A stretch of 64,000 nucleotides of DNA from Natribacillus halophilus (GCF_900100185.1 NZ_FNEN01000003.1:141012-205011); one strand, 5' to 3'; shown: positions 35,954 through 45,799, counted from the first letter of the stretch. Numbers and translations are program-made. The notes: generated by a model not told the origin, from the sequence alone.

Positions 35954-37302
35954 TCATCGCCCTCCTTTGCTTCCGGAAACTGCAGCACAAATGTCGTCCC
36001 TTTTCCGGGAACACTTTCTGCTTGAATGCTTCCATATTGAAGTTCCGTTAATTGTTTCACTATGGCCAGTCCTAAGCCTGTCCCTCCGAAATCACGTGCT
36101 CTTGACTTTTCACCACGATAAAAACGCTCAAAAATGTAGGGAAGATCTTCAGCGGCGATGCCTCTTCCCGTATCCGAAATTTTTACTTCGATGTTCCCTT
36201 CTTTCAAGGATACCTCGATCCAAACATGCCCATTTTCCGTATAACTCACCGCGTTTTGAAGCAAATTGGTGAAGATCTGTTCCAGACGGAAACTGTCAGC
36301 TACAATGGGAGGAAGCTCTTCTTCTATATCGACAGTCAAGGATGTGTTCTTTTTCTTTGCTTCGGTCGCCACTTTTGTGTTTGTATGCCGGATGATGTCT
36401 CTGATATAAACCAACTCAAGGTTTAAGGGAAAACGCCCTTCTTCCATTCGGGATAATTCAAATAAATCATGGATCATTCGATTCACACGGTGCACTTCTT
36501 CATGAATAATATCGATAAACTGTTGTTTTTCGGTCTCATCCTGATAAAGCCTTTTCTTTAGTGCATCACCATAGCCTTGGATATAAGACAGTGGCGTCCG
36601 TAATTCGTGGGACACGTTCGAAAAAAAAGCCTGCCTATTGTTCCGATATCTTTTGAGTTCGCGCGCCAACTCATTCATGGAATGGGAAAGCAAGCCCACC
36701 TCATCTCTCGTTTTCACAGGTACTTCCACGTCTAGCTCCCCCCTCGCCATTTGATTTGCCGCTCCTTCCATCATCTGAAGAGGATTTGAAAATTGTCTGG
36801 AGATAATAAACGTAAAACCAAAAGCAAGAAGGAAGGCGCCAATCCCTGATAGAAACAATGCATGCTGTACTTGAATGGCTGATTGATCCATGAGGTCTGA
36901 AGGCGAAAAAACAAAGACCTCTCCAATATCGTCATCCTCCACTTGTTCTCCGGCATAAATATATTCTTGCTGATCATTTGGGTCTGTAAATGTTCCAATA
37001 TCATGTTCAGGGGGATGAAAACCGCTGATTCCACAATCTTCGACAACGTTTCCACTCGGGTCAGTGATCATTATCTTTCGAGGTGTCTCCTGATCCATCG
37101 ATTGGATAAGTGGTTCTATGTCAGGATTAGCGACCTCAGCAAGAATGGTTGCATAATGAGAAGCCATTTCCTCTGTATCTTCGTACAAATGGGCTTCATT
37201 ATAGTTGGTAAAAATCTGGACCATCACATAACCTAACGGAAGCAGGACAATGAGAAACAAAATCATGATCGATCCGCCAAGCTTATAAAAAATCCTATTC
37301 AT
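35950..37302 (-). CDS. Sensor histidine kinase
   Basis: A 450-residue membrane kinase. Helix 1 (about 10-30) and helix 2 (about 148-168) flank an extracytoplasmic sensor of about 115 residues with one Cys. A HAMP domain (170-222), HisKA with His232 (NVSHELRTPLSYIQGYG) and HATPase_c (DTGRGI, GTGLGLAIV) follow. It overlaps the downstream small gene and lies 3 nt behind its response regulator. It heads the CcdA/TlpA/SCO operon, so it may sense extracytoplasmic copper or thiol stress. Confidence 0.9.
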   Translation of the reverse strand: MNRIFYKLGGSIMILFLIVLLPLGYVMVQIFTNYNEAHLYEDTEEMASHYATILAEVANPDIEPLIQSMDQETPRKIMITDPSGNVVEDCGISGFHPPEHDIGTFTDPNDQQEYIYAGEQVEDDDIGEVFVFSPSDLMDQSAIQVQHALFLSGIGAFLLAFGFTFIISRQFSNPLQMMEGAANQMARGELDVEVPVKTRDEVGLLSHSMNELARELKRYRNNRQAFFSNVSHELRTPLSYIQGYGDALKKRLYQDETEKQQFIDIIHEEVHRVNRMIHDLFELSRMEEGRFPLNLELVYIRDIIRHTNTKVATEAKKKNTSLTVDIEEELPPIVADSFRLEQIFTNLLQNAVSYTENGHVWIEVSLKEGNIEVKISDTGRGIAAEDLPYIFERFYRGEKSRARDFGGTGLGLAIVKQLTELQYGSIQAESVPGKGTTFVLQFPEAKEGDE

Positions 37303-37305
37303 CGG

Positions 37306-38007
37306 CTATGTCCCTTCCGTTGTATTAAATGTGTATCCCACTCCCCACACGGTCTTTATTGGGTTAAATGGTAGACCGGCCTTTTTCAACTTGGTTCGGA
37401 TATTTTTGATATGGGTATCAATCGTTCGAGGATCTTGCCATTCACTCTCGATTGACCAAATCTGCTCGATGACATTCTCCCTTGTATACACCCGTCCGGG
37501 ATGGTTAGCCATTAAATATAAGATCTCGAATTCTTTTGCAGTTACTTCGACGGATTGGCCCGCCACTTTTACGTCGTACCGGTCCGGTTGAATAAATAAT
37601 TCACCGGCTGTGATTTCTACCGGCTCCTCGTTTAAAGGGCTGGATTTTCGCCTGAGCAGTGCTTTTACACGTGCGACGAGTTCCTCCGGTGCGAACGGTT
37701 TGACGAGATAATCATCCGCCCCAAGATCCAGCCCTTTAACCCGATCTTCCACTTCTGTTTTCGCTGTAAGTATCAAAATCCCTATAGGGGACCCTCCAAT
37801 ACGCAGGTGCCTGCAAACCTCCCAGCCATCGGTTCGCGGCATCATAATATCCAAAATGATGGCATCGTAGCTTTGATTGGTGGCCATTTGTATCGCTTCT
37901 ATTCCGGAACTTGCTTCATCAAGTTCATAGCCTTCCTTTGTCAGATAAAGTCCGATCAACTGTCGCATTTTTCGCTCATCATCTACAATGAGAATACGTT
38001 CCGCCAC
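37306..38007 (-). CDS. OmpR-family response regulator
   Basis: A 233-residue regulator: receiver domain with phosphoacceptor Asp53 (IILDIMMPRTDGW) and Lys in LVKPF, then a winged-helix DNA-binding domain (EFEILYLMANHPGRVYTRE). The GTG at 38007 is chosen, with GGGAGG at good spacing; the open frame begins at 38022. It is the first gene of a minus-strand operon running to the SCO gene at 32296. It presumably controls that operon. Confidence 0.9.
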   Translation of the reverse strand: MAERILIVDDERKMRQLIGLYLTKEGYELDEASSGIEAIQMATNQSYDAIILDIMMPRTDGWEVCRHLRIGGSPIGILILTAKTEVEDRVKGLDLGADDYLVKPFAPEELVARVKALLRRKSSPLNEEPVEITAGELFIQPDRYDVKVAGQSVEVTAKEFEILYLMANHPGRVYTRENVIEQIWSIESEWQDPRTIDTHIKNIRTKLKKAGLPFNPIKTVWGVGYTFNTTEGT

Positions 38008-38097
38008 TTTGGCTCCTCCCATGATTAATCTGTTTTCAGTTTAACGAGTAAATATGTGATTTATGTGAAGACTGGGCGCTTAAAATTTGATCATTCT

Positions 38098-38147
38098 TTG
38101 AAAAATAAAAAGATACCCTGAAGACGGATAGGATACAGCCTCAGGGT
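38098..38147 (-). terminator. Terminator of osmC
   Basis: On the minus strand ACCCTGA pairs with TCAGGGT across a 19-nt loop, then ATCTTTTTATTTTT. It separates osmC from the two-component operon. Confidence 0.65.
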
Positions 38148-38168
38148 CAAGAGTATTATGCAGTCTTT

Positions 38169-38621
38169 CTACGTCGATTCAATGGATACATTACCTTCCG
38201 CTTTTATTTGAACATCTGCTTTTCTCAACATATTTCCGACTTCGCATTTGTTGTCTGCGATCTCAATGGTTTTATGAGCTGATTGGATTTGGGCTTCTGT
38301 TGCATCGGCAGATACAGTAATACGGGTATCATGTATGATTTTAAAGCCTTCTTCCTTTGACTTGATCGATTCTGTATCCACGTCTATAGAAGAAACTGGT
38401 ATCTTTCTTCCTTCAAGCATACCTGTAAGTGTCATAATGAAGCAGGCTGTCGCAGAAGTTAAAAGTATTTCTTTTGGATCTGCGCCTTCTCCACTTCCAC
38501 CTAAAGATTCGGGTATCGCGATGTTTGTTTCCAGGTCATTGACTTTAATGCTTCCACTTCCTTTTGCGCCTCCACTCCAAACAGTCTTTAGGTTTGTTTT
38601 TGTATCAGCCATATTTATCAA
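38169..38621 (-). CDS. OsmC-family peroxiredoxin-like protein
   Basis: A 150-residue OsmC/Ohr-family protein. It contains the second-half Cys motif NKCEVGNML and an upstream TACFIMTLTG segment holding the other Cys. Members reduce organic hydroperoxides or act in sulfur-stress responses. The start is uncertain: a TTG at 38621 or the ATG three codons later; AAAGGAG serves either. It is 9 nt behind the ArsR-rhodanese gene, so both belong with TrxB in one thiol-stress unit. Confidence 0.85.
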   Translation of the reverse strand: MINMADTKTNLKTVWSGGAKGSGSIKVNDLETNIAIPESLGGSGEGADPKEILLTSATACFIMTLTGMLEGRKIPVSSIDVDTESIKSKEEGFKIIHDTRITVSADATEAQIQSAHKTIEIADNKCEVGNMLRKADVQIKAEGNVSIEST

Positions 38622-38630
38622 AACTCTCCT

Positions 38631-39290
38631 TTAATGTAAATGATCCTGAAACTCATTCCAATCTTGAACGCTGTTTTCTAAACGAAAGGCATTGATGCCA
38701 TTACTTCGTAAAAGCTCTACAGCCTCTGCCGATAGCAAACAGTATGGCCCTCGGCAATAGGCAACAACATCAGTGTCGGTTGGCAAAGAAGAGAGTTTTT
38801 CCCTTAATTCCTCAAATGGCATGGAAACAGCACCCGGAATGTGCGCATTTTCATATTCTTCTTTCGGTCTGACATCCAACAATAAGACTTCCCCTTTTTC
38901 CATACGATCGTTAAGGTCTGCAAGCGAAATCCCGTCCATGCCCATATTGGCATTTAGAAACGTCTGTTTTATTTGTTGGACTTGGGCAAACTGTTTTTCC
39001 GACAATGTATGCAGGGAATGAATAAAGTCGGAAATGACGTCATCTGCCAATTCATAGATCACATAATTGCCTTCCTTCCGAAACTTGACCATTCTGGCAT
39101 TATTAAGCGTTTGTAAATGCTGCGATACATTCGCCACAGACATCGTCGTTGCTTTCGATAATGCTTCCACCGACTTCGGACCTTGAGATAAAAGATCAAG
39201 AACTTCCAATCGTTTCGGACTGGACAGGCATTTCCCTATTCGGGCGAATTCTTGATACAATAAATCTTTTAAATCTCTTTCATCCACCAT
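38631..39290 (-). CDS. ArsR-type repressor fused to a rhodanese domain
   Basis: A 219-residue fusion. The N-terminal winged helix (about 15-95: VEALSKATTMSVANVSQHLQTL) is ArsR-type; the C-terminal rhodanese domain (about 120-215) has its active-site loop CRGPYC (Cys179 to Cys184). Such fusions probably sense persulfide or sulfane sulfur, or arsenic. The ATG at 39290 has GGAGGTG 7 nt upstream, so the upstream open frame is not used. Inverted TTGAAT repeats lie before this gene and before trxB. Confidence 0.88.
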   Translation of the reverse strand: MVDERDLKDLLYQEFARIGKCLSSPKRLEVLDLLSQGPKSVEALSKATTMSVANVSQHLQTLNNARMVKFRKEGNYVIYELADDVISDFIHSLHTLSEKQFAQVQQIKQTFLNANMGMDGISLADLNDRMEKGEVLLLDVRPKEEYENAHIPGAVSMPFEELREKLSSLPTDTDVVAYCRGPYCLLSAEAVELLRSNGINAFRLENSVQDWNEFQDHLH

Positions 39291-39305
39291 TTCAAAACAC
39301 CTCCT

Positions 39306-39333
39306 ATTCAATTATATTGATGTATAGTTGAAT
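39306..39333. promoter_or_regulatory. Putative ArsR operator before the ArsR-rhodanese gene
   Basis: ATTCAA and TTGAAT half-sites, 16 nt apart, within the short trxB-arsR gap. The same half-sites occur upstream of trxB. Confidence 0.5.
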
Positions 39334-39359
39334 TAAACCTGACTAACCTTTTGGTCAAA

Positions 39360-40346
<987 letters not shown>

Positions 40347-40372
40347 CTATTAAAATCGAACTCATCCAATCT

Positions 40373-40392
40373 ATTCAATTGTTTAGTTGAAT
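40373..40392. promoter_or_regulatory. Putative ArsR operator before trxB
   Basis: ATTCAATTGTTTAGTTGAAT, a 20-nt imperfect palindrome with ATTCAA/TTGAAT ends, 39 nt upstream of the trxB start. Another GAAT half-site follows. Confidence 0.6.
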
Positions 40393-40688
40393 TATTGAAT
40401 TATAAATCCTTTTTATCAAAAAGTCAATGAGGTTAACTTACCTACTTTCGTAATTGTACCGTCCTCAACGGATTATATTGTTTAATCTCTTGTATGGACA
40501 ACAGGTTTAAGCTATAGTTCCCATGATATTCAATTCGTTAATTGTCAATCAATCATTGTATAAGCTCCACCATACAAAAGAATCGAATCGCCTGCCTCAG
40601 GAAGCAGCAGCTGAATTAATCATTTCCATATAGTCTTTATCATTTTCATCGTCGCAATTAGGGTATTTTTGCCCAACCCCTCAAAAAA

Positions 40689-40832
40689 TCATGAGTTAAG
40701 AAACTTCTTACGAAATTCCTTTGGTGTTTGATTTTCTAACTCTTTAAATTTCGTTGAAAAATGGACACTATCGCTGTATCCTACTTCTAGACCAATTTCT
40801 GTGATCGAATGGACATTTTTATTATGCCCTAG
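40689..40832 (-). pseudogene. AraC-family regulator remnant (C-terminal HTH)
   Basis: The minus strand encodes about 47 residues ending KKFLNS: ITEIGLEVGYSDSVHFSTKF, then NQTPKEFRKK, the second helix-turn-helix of AraC regulators. Everything upstream is missing, and the open frame on the other strand (the arsenite-carrier remnant) begins at the next base, so a deletion or rearrangement joined two gene fragments here. Confidence 0.82.
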
Positions 40833-41345
40833 ACACAACCAAGACAGTATGTAGACCTTCGTGTACGGCTCGCAAGCCTAACCCTAAGAACATTGTTACC
40901 CGTGTATCTATTCATCTTTGTAGGCGCAATGGAAGCTGTTTCACCTTCCACGATTATCGAAAGCATTGTCATGGTTTTAGTTATACCATTTGCAATGGCT
41001 CATTTAACACGCTATTTATTAAAGAATAAGCAAACGTTTTTAAACGATAAACTGATCCCCTTTTTCTCTTCGGCTCAGATTATTTTTTTAGCATTAGCTA
41101 TTACAGCCATGTTTGCTTCAGAAGGGTCTTATTTGATCAACAATCTAGAGATCATTTATATATTAATGATTCCTGTCTTGCTCTTCTTTGTCATTAACTT
41201 TGTTGTGGCACAGACGGTTGGAAAAGCATTGAAGTTTTCTTACGAAGATACAGTGAGCCTAAACTTAACCGTCATTGCACGTAATTCCCCTGTTGCTGTG
41301 ATGATGGTGATCATGAGACATTATGGATCTCCTTCCTATCTTTAA
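40833..41345 (+). pseudogene. Truncated ACR3/BASS-type arsenite carrier
   Basis: An open frame of about 170 codons with about five transmembrane helices and the conserved VIARNSPVAVMMV segment found in the arsenite ACR3/bile-acid-symporter superfamily. Normal members have about 320-350 residues; the N-terminal half is absent and the C-terminus is cut after the Arg-Asn-Ser-Pro helix. No start codon with a ribosome-binding site is seen. It abuts the AraC remnant and is probably inactive. Confidence 0.7.
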
Positions 41346-41493
41346 TATGTTCATATGTTCATATAATAACATCTATCTTTTTATACTACAAACTAATCCT
41401 GGCAGTATTCGACCTTGCAATATTGATCAGGAAGTTTTAAAAGGTACCTTTAGAGAAAACTTGCACAATCAAATTAAGGCGCTAAGAACCTTC

Positions 41494-43638
41494 TTAACGC
41501 CCGGCGTTTTCTTCTTTTACCCGTAACAACCGTAGGCCGTTCGCGGTCACAAGCAGTGTCGCCCCAACATCCGCAAGGATCGCGATCCAAAGGGTTAACC
41601 ATCCCGGTATCACCAATAACAGCGCCAATAATTTAATGCCTAGTGAGAAACTAATGTTTTGTTTAATAATGCGTAGCGCTCGTCGACTCAGTTTCATCGT
41701 ATAGGGCAATTTTTGTAAATCGTCTCCCATCAAGGCAACGTCGGCGGTTTCCAATGCGGTATCAGCGCCTGCTACTCCCATGGCGATGCCTACATTGGAT
41801 GAAGCTAAGGCAGGGGCATCGTTTACCCCGTCTCCAACCATAGCTACTTTTCGATGCTTTTCTCTAAACGCTTGAACATAAGATAGTTTATCTTCCGGTA
41901 AAAGATTGGCTTGAACATCGGTCACACCCACTTGTTGGCCAATGGCAGACGCCGTATCTTGATGGTCACCCGTAAGCATAATCGTCTGGTCGATGCCGAT
42001 GTCATGGAGTTTGGAGATGACTTCCTGGCTCGTGTCTCGAACTTCATCAGCAACGGCAATCAGAGCTAAAATGGACTTATTCGTTCCAACAAACATTCCC
42101 GTCTTCCCTTGCTTTTGGAGATCTTCAAGGGAATGACGAATGTCTGGATCAATGGCATATCCCAGCACATCTTCCCATAAACTTAGATTCCCAACGTGGT
42201 ACGTCGTCCCATCGATCGTGCCTTTGATCCCTTTTCCCGTGATCGAAGTAAAATCTTGAACTTTTTTATGTTGGTAAGAAATATTCGCTTGCTTGGCTTG
42301 ATCGACGATGGCCGAAGCTAAAGGATGCTGAGATCGCGACTCTAACGCAGTCACTTTGGCTAATAGCTCATCTTCGTCTCCCGGGTGAAAAAGAGAAAAA
42401 TCCGTCACCACCGGAACCCCTTTGGTTAAGGTCCCTGTTTTATCAAAAGCGATCGCTTTCAACGATCCGGCTTCTTCCAAATAAGCGCCGCCTTTAATTA
42501 AAACACCATTCTTAGCCGCATTGCCAATAGCTGTAACAATGGAAACCGGGGTTGAAATTACAAGTGCACACGGACAAGCTACAACCAATACAGCAAGCCC
42601 TTGATAAATCCATGCTTCCCAAGACGCTCCCATCATCAATGGCGGTAAAACAGCTACCAGCATAGCCAAAACCATAACGGCGGGTGTGTAATATTTCGCA
42701 AATCGATCCACAAACGCTTGGGCCGGAGCACGCTCCGCTTGTGCTTCTTCCACGAGATGGATCACTTTTGAAATGGTCGTGTCTTCGACATGCTTGGTAA
42801 CACGAACTTCAAGGAACCCTTCTTCATTCAATGTTCCCGCAAAAACCTCATCATCGAGATTTTTTTCAACAGGAATGGACTCGCCGGTAACAGCTGCCTG
42901 ATTTATGGAGGAATGACCGGCTACAACAACACCATCCATGGCCGCTTTTTGCCCCGGTTTGACGATCATGATGTCTCCAATCGCAATGTCGTCGACATGC
43001 ACGGCCATCTCTTGGCCGTGTCGTTTAATAAGCGCTTCTTTGGGGGCTATATCCATGAGCGAACGAATGGATTGTCTCGCCCGATCCATGGAAAATCCCT
43101 CGAGTTCTTCACTAATGGCAAAAAGAATGACCACAATGGCTCCTTCCACCCATTCCCCGATTATGGCCGCCCCGATGACAGCGACCGTCATGAGCGTCTT
43201 CATATCAAATCGCAGGCGCATTAAATTCATAAGGCCGGCCTTAAATAGCGTATACCCCCCAACGACCATTGAAGTGGCATAAGCAAGCCAAGTGAGAAGG
43301 TTCTCTTGGCTATTGATAATTTGAGAAGCCACTCCAAATCCAAAAAAGAGGATCGCCAATATTATGGTTTGATATTTTTGCAAAAAGGATGGCTGATGAG
43401 TTGGTTCCGCTTCATCAGATGCATGTTCTGAACGGACTTTCAAATTTTCAAAGGAACCGGCCTGCTCCAATTCTTCCTTTGATGTGGATCCGTAAACGGT
43501 AATCTTTGAAGCCGCAAAATTCACCTGCGCATTGTCAACGCCATCTAATCGTTGCACATTCTTTTCAAACGTATCGGCACAATTCGCACACGAAAAGCCT
43601 TGGACGCGATAGACATATTTCTCAGCCTGATCAGCCAC
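41494..43638 (-). CDS. cadA: Zinc/cadmium-exporting P-type ATPase
   Basis: A 714-residue P1B-type ATPase. The N-terminal HMA domain has SCANC (Cys17, Cys20); the membrane CPC motif is in ACPCALVIS, the phosphorylated Asp in DKTGTL and the hinge in [10 protein letters not shown]. The last helices contain SLGIKLLAL and an Asp-Val-Gly, marking the zinc/cadmium/lead subgroup rather than copper CopA. The GTG at 43638 has GGGAGGAG at ideal spacing and overlaps the cadC stop by 8 nt; the open frame starts further back within cadC. It exports toxic divalent metals under CadC control. Confidence 0.92.
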   Translation of the reverse strand: MADQAEKYVYRVQGFSCANCADTFEKNVQRLDGVDNAQVNFAASKITVYGSTSKEELEQAGSFENLKVRSEHASDEAEPTHQPSFLQKYQTIILAILFFGFGVASQIINSQENLLTWLAYATSMVVGGYTLFKAGLMNLMRLRFDMKTLMTVAVIGAAIIGEWVEGAIVVILFAISEELEGFSMDRARQSIRSLMDIAPKEALIKRHGQEMAVHVDDIAIGDIMIVKPGQKAAMDGVVVAGHSSINQAAVTGESIPVEKNLDDEVFAGTLNEEGFLEVRVTKHVEDTTISKVIHLVEEAQAERAPAQAFVDRFAKYYTPAVMVLAMLVAVLPPLMMGASWEAWIYQGLAVLVVACPCALVISTPVSIVTAIGNAAKNGVLIKGGAYLEEAGSLKAIAFDKTGTLTKGVPVVTDFSLFHPGDEDELLAKVTALESRSQHPLASAIVDQAKQANISYQHKKVQDFTSITGKGIKGTIDGTTYHVGNLSLWEDVLGYAIDPDIRHSLEDLQKQGKTGMFVGTNKSILALIAVADEVRDTSQEVISKLHDIGIDQTIMLTGDHQDTASAIGQQVGVTDVQANLLPEDKLSYVQAFREKHRKVAMVGDGVNDAPALASSNVGIAMGVAGADTALETADVALMGDDLQKLPYTMKLSRRALRIIKQNISFSLGIKLLALLLVIPGWLTLWIAILADVGATLLVTANGLRLLRVKEENAGR

Positions 43639-44008
43639 GATGGGTCTCCTCCCGGCCATGCGCCATAGCCGTTTCAATAATTTCTGTAACATGGTGATCA
43701 TCTAAGGAATAAAACACCAATTTTCCTTCTTTCCGACTTTTCGCAATGCGTAAGTTTCTAAGATGACGGAGATGATGAGAAGCCGTTGCCGTCGTTGTCC
43801 CGATAATATGGGCCACGTCACAGACACAGAGTTCAGTCTCCTGAGTTAAGGCATAAGCAATTTTTAACCGGGTCTCATCAGATAACGCTTTAAAAATATC
43901 CCCTGTGAATGTGAAGCTTTCCGATTCGATAAGGGAAGATAATCGATGAACCTTTTCCTCGTCATAACAAAACACTTCACACTGATCTTGTTTTTCTTTC
44001 GTTTTCAT
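43631..44008 (-). CDS. cadC: CadC metal-responsive repressor
   Basis: A 125-residue ArsR/SmtB repressor of the CadC type. The metal site cysteines are present: Cys-x3-Cys near the N-terminus (QCEVFC) and ELCVCDVA in the alpha-3 helix. The recognition helix reads [13 protein letters not shown]. Cadmium, lead or zinc binding releases DNA. The start ATG at 44008 has AAGGTG at 6 nt. A perfect palindrome operator lies 15 nt upstream. It is coupled to cadA by an 8-nt overlap. Confidence 0.93.
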   Translation of the reverse strand: MKTKEKQDQCEVFCYDEEKVHRLSSLIESESFTFTGDIFKALSDETRLKIAYALTQETELCVCDVAHIIGTTTATASHHLRHLRNLRIAKSRKEGKLVFYSLDDHHVTEIIETAMAHGREETHRG

Positions 44009-44023
44009 CTCCTTCACCTTCAT

Positions 44024-44039
44024 TCAAATAATCATTTGA
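44024..44039. promoter_or_regulatory. CadC operator
   Basis: TCAAATAATCATTTGA, a 6-4-6 palindrome like the cad operator of Gram-positive bacteria, directly before cadC. Confidence 0.8.
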
Positions 44040-44198
44040 TTATTATACTATGGTGTAAAGGTCACATATGTCAAAAGAAACGACTGCCTCAGGATGAAGC
44101 AGCCAGATCTGCAATCTTAGAAGGAGTGTTTTTAAAAGAAAAGCTTAATCGTAGGGGTTGGATGGATTCAAAAGCTACGCCGAAACCCTTTAAAATTA

Positions 44199-44207
44199 TG
44201 TTATACT
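44199..44207 (+). promoter_or_regulatory. Extended -10 promoter of the toxin-like gene
   Basis: TGTTATACT fits a TGn-extended -10 box (TATACT); no good -35 is visible. The start codon is 98 nt downstream, giving a long leader that can fold over the ribosome-binding site (TTCACC at 44243-44248 against GGTGAA at 44295-44300). Confidence 0.5.
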
Positions 44208-44305
44208 AAAGAGACAATAGACAACCCATCCAGGGGTGGATGTTCACCGTTTTACCTTCACGCCATTGGCGCCCTTTTCTCAAGGGAGAAGGGAGGTGAA
44301 CCGTC

Positions 44306-44395
44306 ATGATCACATATGATACGGCTATGCTCTGTGTAGCCGTGGCCACGTTAGTGCTCTTGATGATGAAAAATGACGACGAAAAAAAGAAGTAA
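44306..44395 (+). CDS. Small holin-like toxin peptide
   Basis: A 29-residue peptide: a short N-terminus, one hydrophobic helix (about residues 7-21, AMLCVAVATLVLLMM) and a charged KNDDEKKK tail. This is the layout of Bacillales holin-like type I toxins. GGGAGGTGA lies at ideal spacing, and it can be sequestered by leader pairing, a common property of type I toxin messages. A terminator ends the unit at 44523. An antisense RNA antitoxin is expected but cannot be proven from sequence. Confidence 0.65.
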   Translation: MITYDTAMLCVAVATLVLLMMKNDDEKKK

Positions 44396-44487
44396 CCACC
44401 CCTGGCCGCTAACCAAAAGGGTGGCTACTTCATCTACTCAATAGGTGAACAAAACCCCTGGCAAGTAGCAAGGGTTGTTCTATTGGG

Positions 44488-44523
44488 AGACCGTCGGTGC
44501 AGCAACACCGCACGGTCTTTTTA
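44488..44523 (+). terminator. Terminator of the toxin-like transcript
   Basis: AGACCGT-CGGTG pairs with CACCG-C-ACGGTCT with one bulge, followed by TTTTT. A second stem (CAATAG, GAACAA and ACCC against GGGTTGTTC and TATTG) precedes it at 44438-44487. Confidence 0.75.
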
Positions 44524-44628
44524 GTGTATGCCATTTCTATCTTAAGTATACAACAGATCGTTGCTGATGGCAAATGTCTCAGAATACACCAACATTCCAA
44601 GATTTGGCACTTTATTCAGTAATAAATA

Positions 44629-45228
44629 TCATTTCTTGATAACAGCCTGAATCACATGGCCTAAACCCGAATGTCTTTTTCCTTCATTCCGCGTCGCTTC
44701 ACCGTAATAAAAATGAATACATGTGTAATCTTTCATCCAATTCAGGATGTCTGCCGGGTCATATAACAAGTCAAGAGAGGGCGGTCCACCTGTTTGATAC
44801 TTGAGTTGATCCTTGGAATACACTTCAAAAATGACATACCCACCAGGTTTCACTGCATCGATCATGTTTTCCATCAAGAATGATTGATCTGTTTTTGCAA
44901 CGTGTCCAAATACCATAATGGCTGCATCAAATTGATGAATATTCACTTTCTCATTCGTTAAATCAATTTGAATGGTTTTTACATCAACGTTACTTTCACT
45001 TGCCAACGTTTGAGTTTTCTCAAGGCCAATGGCTGATTGATCATAAGTCGTCACGTCATGACCCAGTTTGGCTAGATAAACCGCATTCCGACCTTCACCT
45101 TCGGCAAAACAACCAACGTTTGAATGGTCCGGAATGATACTGCTCATATCGTGTATGAATTCATTTTCTTTTTGACCGTAAACAAAATCATTATCTGCAA
45201 AACTGTTATCCCAATGTTCTTTTGACAT
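44629..45228 (-). CDS. Class I SAM-dependent methyltransferase (TehB-like)
   Basis: A 199-residue methyltransferase. The SAM motif is CFAEGEGRNAVYLAKLGHDVTTYD, in which AEGEGRN replaces the common GxGxG and is typical of TehB/tellurite-resistance and thiopurine-methyltransferase relatives. Motif IV (AAIMVFGHV) and PGGYVIFEVY follow. The substrate is unknown; relatives methylate tellurite, selenium compounds or small thiols, which would fit a metal-stress region. It lies between the two copies of the toxin-like segment, on the opposite strand. Confidence 0.87.
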   Translation of the reverse strand: MSKEHWDNSFADNDFVYGQKENEFIHDMSSIIPDHSNVGCFAEGEGRNAVYLAKLGHDVTTYDQSAIGLEKTQTLASESNVDVKTIQIDLTNEKVNIHQFDAAIMVFGHVAKTDQSFLMENMIDAVKPGGYVIFEVYSKDQLKYQTGGPPSLDLLYDPADILNWMKDYTCIHFYYGEATRNEGKRHSGLGHVIQAVIKK

Positions 45229-45287
45229 TTTATTCCTCCTCGTATTTATTTCTTTTCCGAGGGCTTCCGCCAGCTTCAGAATATTAC

Positions 45288-45314
45288 GGTTTGGCGAATA
45301 TTATCATGTTCATT
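45288..45314 (-). pseudogene. Fragment of the rhodanese-MBL gene 3' end
   Basis: The 27 bases match 28730-28756 with one difference and encode NEHDNIRQT on the minus strand, as in the C-terminal part of that protein; the reading frame then stops. A copied or recombined scrap of that gene. Confidence 0.5.
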
Positions 45315-45321
45315 AATGCTT

Positions 45322-45621
45322 GCTTAATCGTAGGGGTTGGATCGATAGAAAAAGATACGCCGACACCTATGCTCTGTGTAGCCGTGGCCACGTTAGTGGT
45401 CTTGATGATGAAAAATGACGACGAAAAAAAGAAGTAACCACCCCTGGCCACAAACCTAAGGCGGTTACTTCATCTACTCAATAGGTGAACAAAACCCCTG
45501 GTTGAATAACAAGGATTGTTCTATTGGAAGACCGTCGGTGCAGCAACACTGCGCGGTCTTTTTAGTGTATGCCTTTTCTATCTTAAGAATACAACAGATC
45601 GCTGCTGATGGCAAATGTCTC
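45322..45621 (+). repeat. Direct repeat copy B (deleted toxin-like segment)
   Basis: Matches copy A at both ends but lacks the part equivalent to 44188-44325, that is the promoter, ribosome-binding site and first codons. The terminator hairpin is retained with changes. Confidence 0.8.
45369..45437 (+). pseudogene. Truncated copy of the toxin-like ORF
   Basis: Encodes the helix and charged tail of the toxin-like peptide from its internal Met, with one substitution (Val for Leu). It has no ribosome-binding site or promoter, so it is not expected to be translated. Confidence 0.75.
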
Positions 45622-45642
45622 GGATCACATTATTTCTCACCG

Positions 45643-45681
45643 AATCGATCATGCTTTCCCTTCAAGAATGGTTGATCTGTT
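45643..45681 (-). pseudogene. Remnant of a second methyltransferase gene
   Basis: These bases closely match 44856-44895 inside the methyltransferase gene and encode TDQPFL, matching TDQSFL. They lie just past copy B, as the methyltransferase lies past copy A, so an ancestral toxin-methyltransferase unit was duplicated and this copy decayed. Confidence 0.65.
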
Positions 45682-45744
45682 ATCCATTCCACGGGACAAT
45701 TTAACCTCTTCACGATAAAATTTATACAACTCGATTGTTTTTTA

Positions 45745-45799
45745 TTGACAAATAATCCTTCTGGGCATATCATGTAACTATAAGTTGCATTAGGGCAAA
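45745..45799 (+). promoter_or_regulatory. mntA promoter with MntR-like box
   Basis: TTGACA (45745-45750), a 17-nt spacer and TATCAT (45768-45773) form a good sigma-A promoter. AGTTGCATTAGGGCAAA at 45783-45799 resembles the MntR operator AGTTTCCTTAAGGCAAA with three to four differences, and would cover the transcription start. Confidence 0.65.

Larger units (their letters stand above)
44143..44580 (+). repeat. Direct repeat copy A (with intact small toxin-like ORF)
   Basis: This segment recurs, with about 138 nt deleted, at 45322-45621. It contains promoter, toxin-like ORF, structured downstream RNA and terminator. The methyltransferase gene lies between the copies. Confidence 0.8.

Noticed and set aside
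41494-43638. Copper ATPase CopA for the P-type ATPase near the copper island
   Set aside because: The last helices have the Lys and Asp-x-Gly pattern of zinc/cadmium pumps, and it is coupled to a CadC repressor.
43946-44209. 87-codon plus-strand frame across the cadC promoter
   Set aside because: Antisense to cadC, with no start signal; the sequence is better explained by the cad operator and the repeat copy A.
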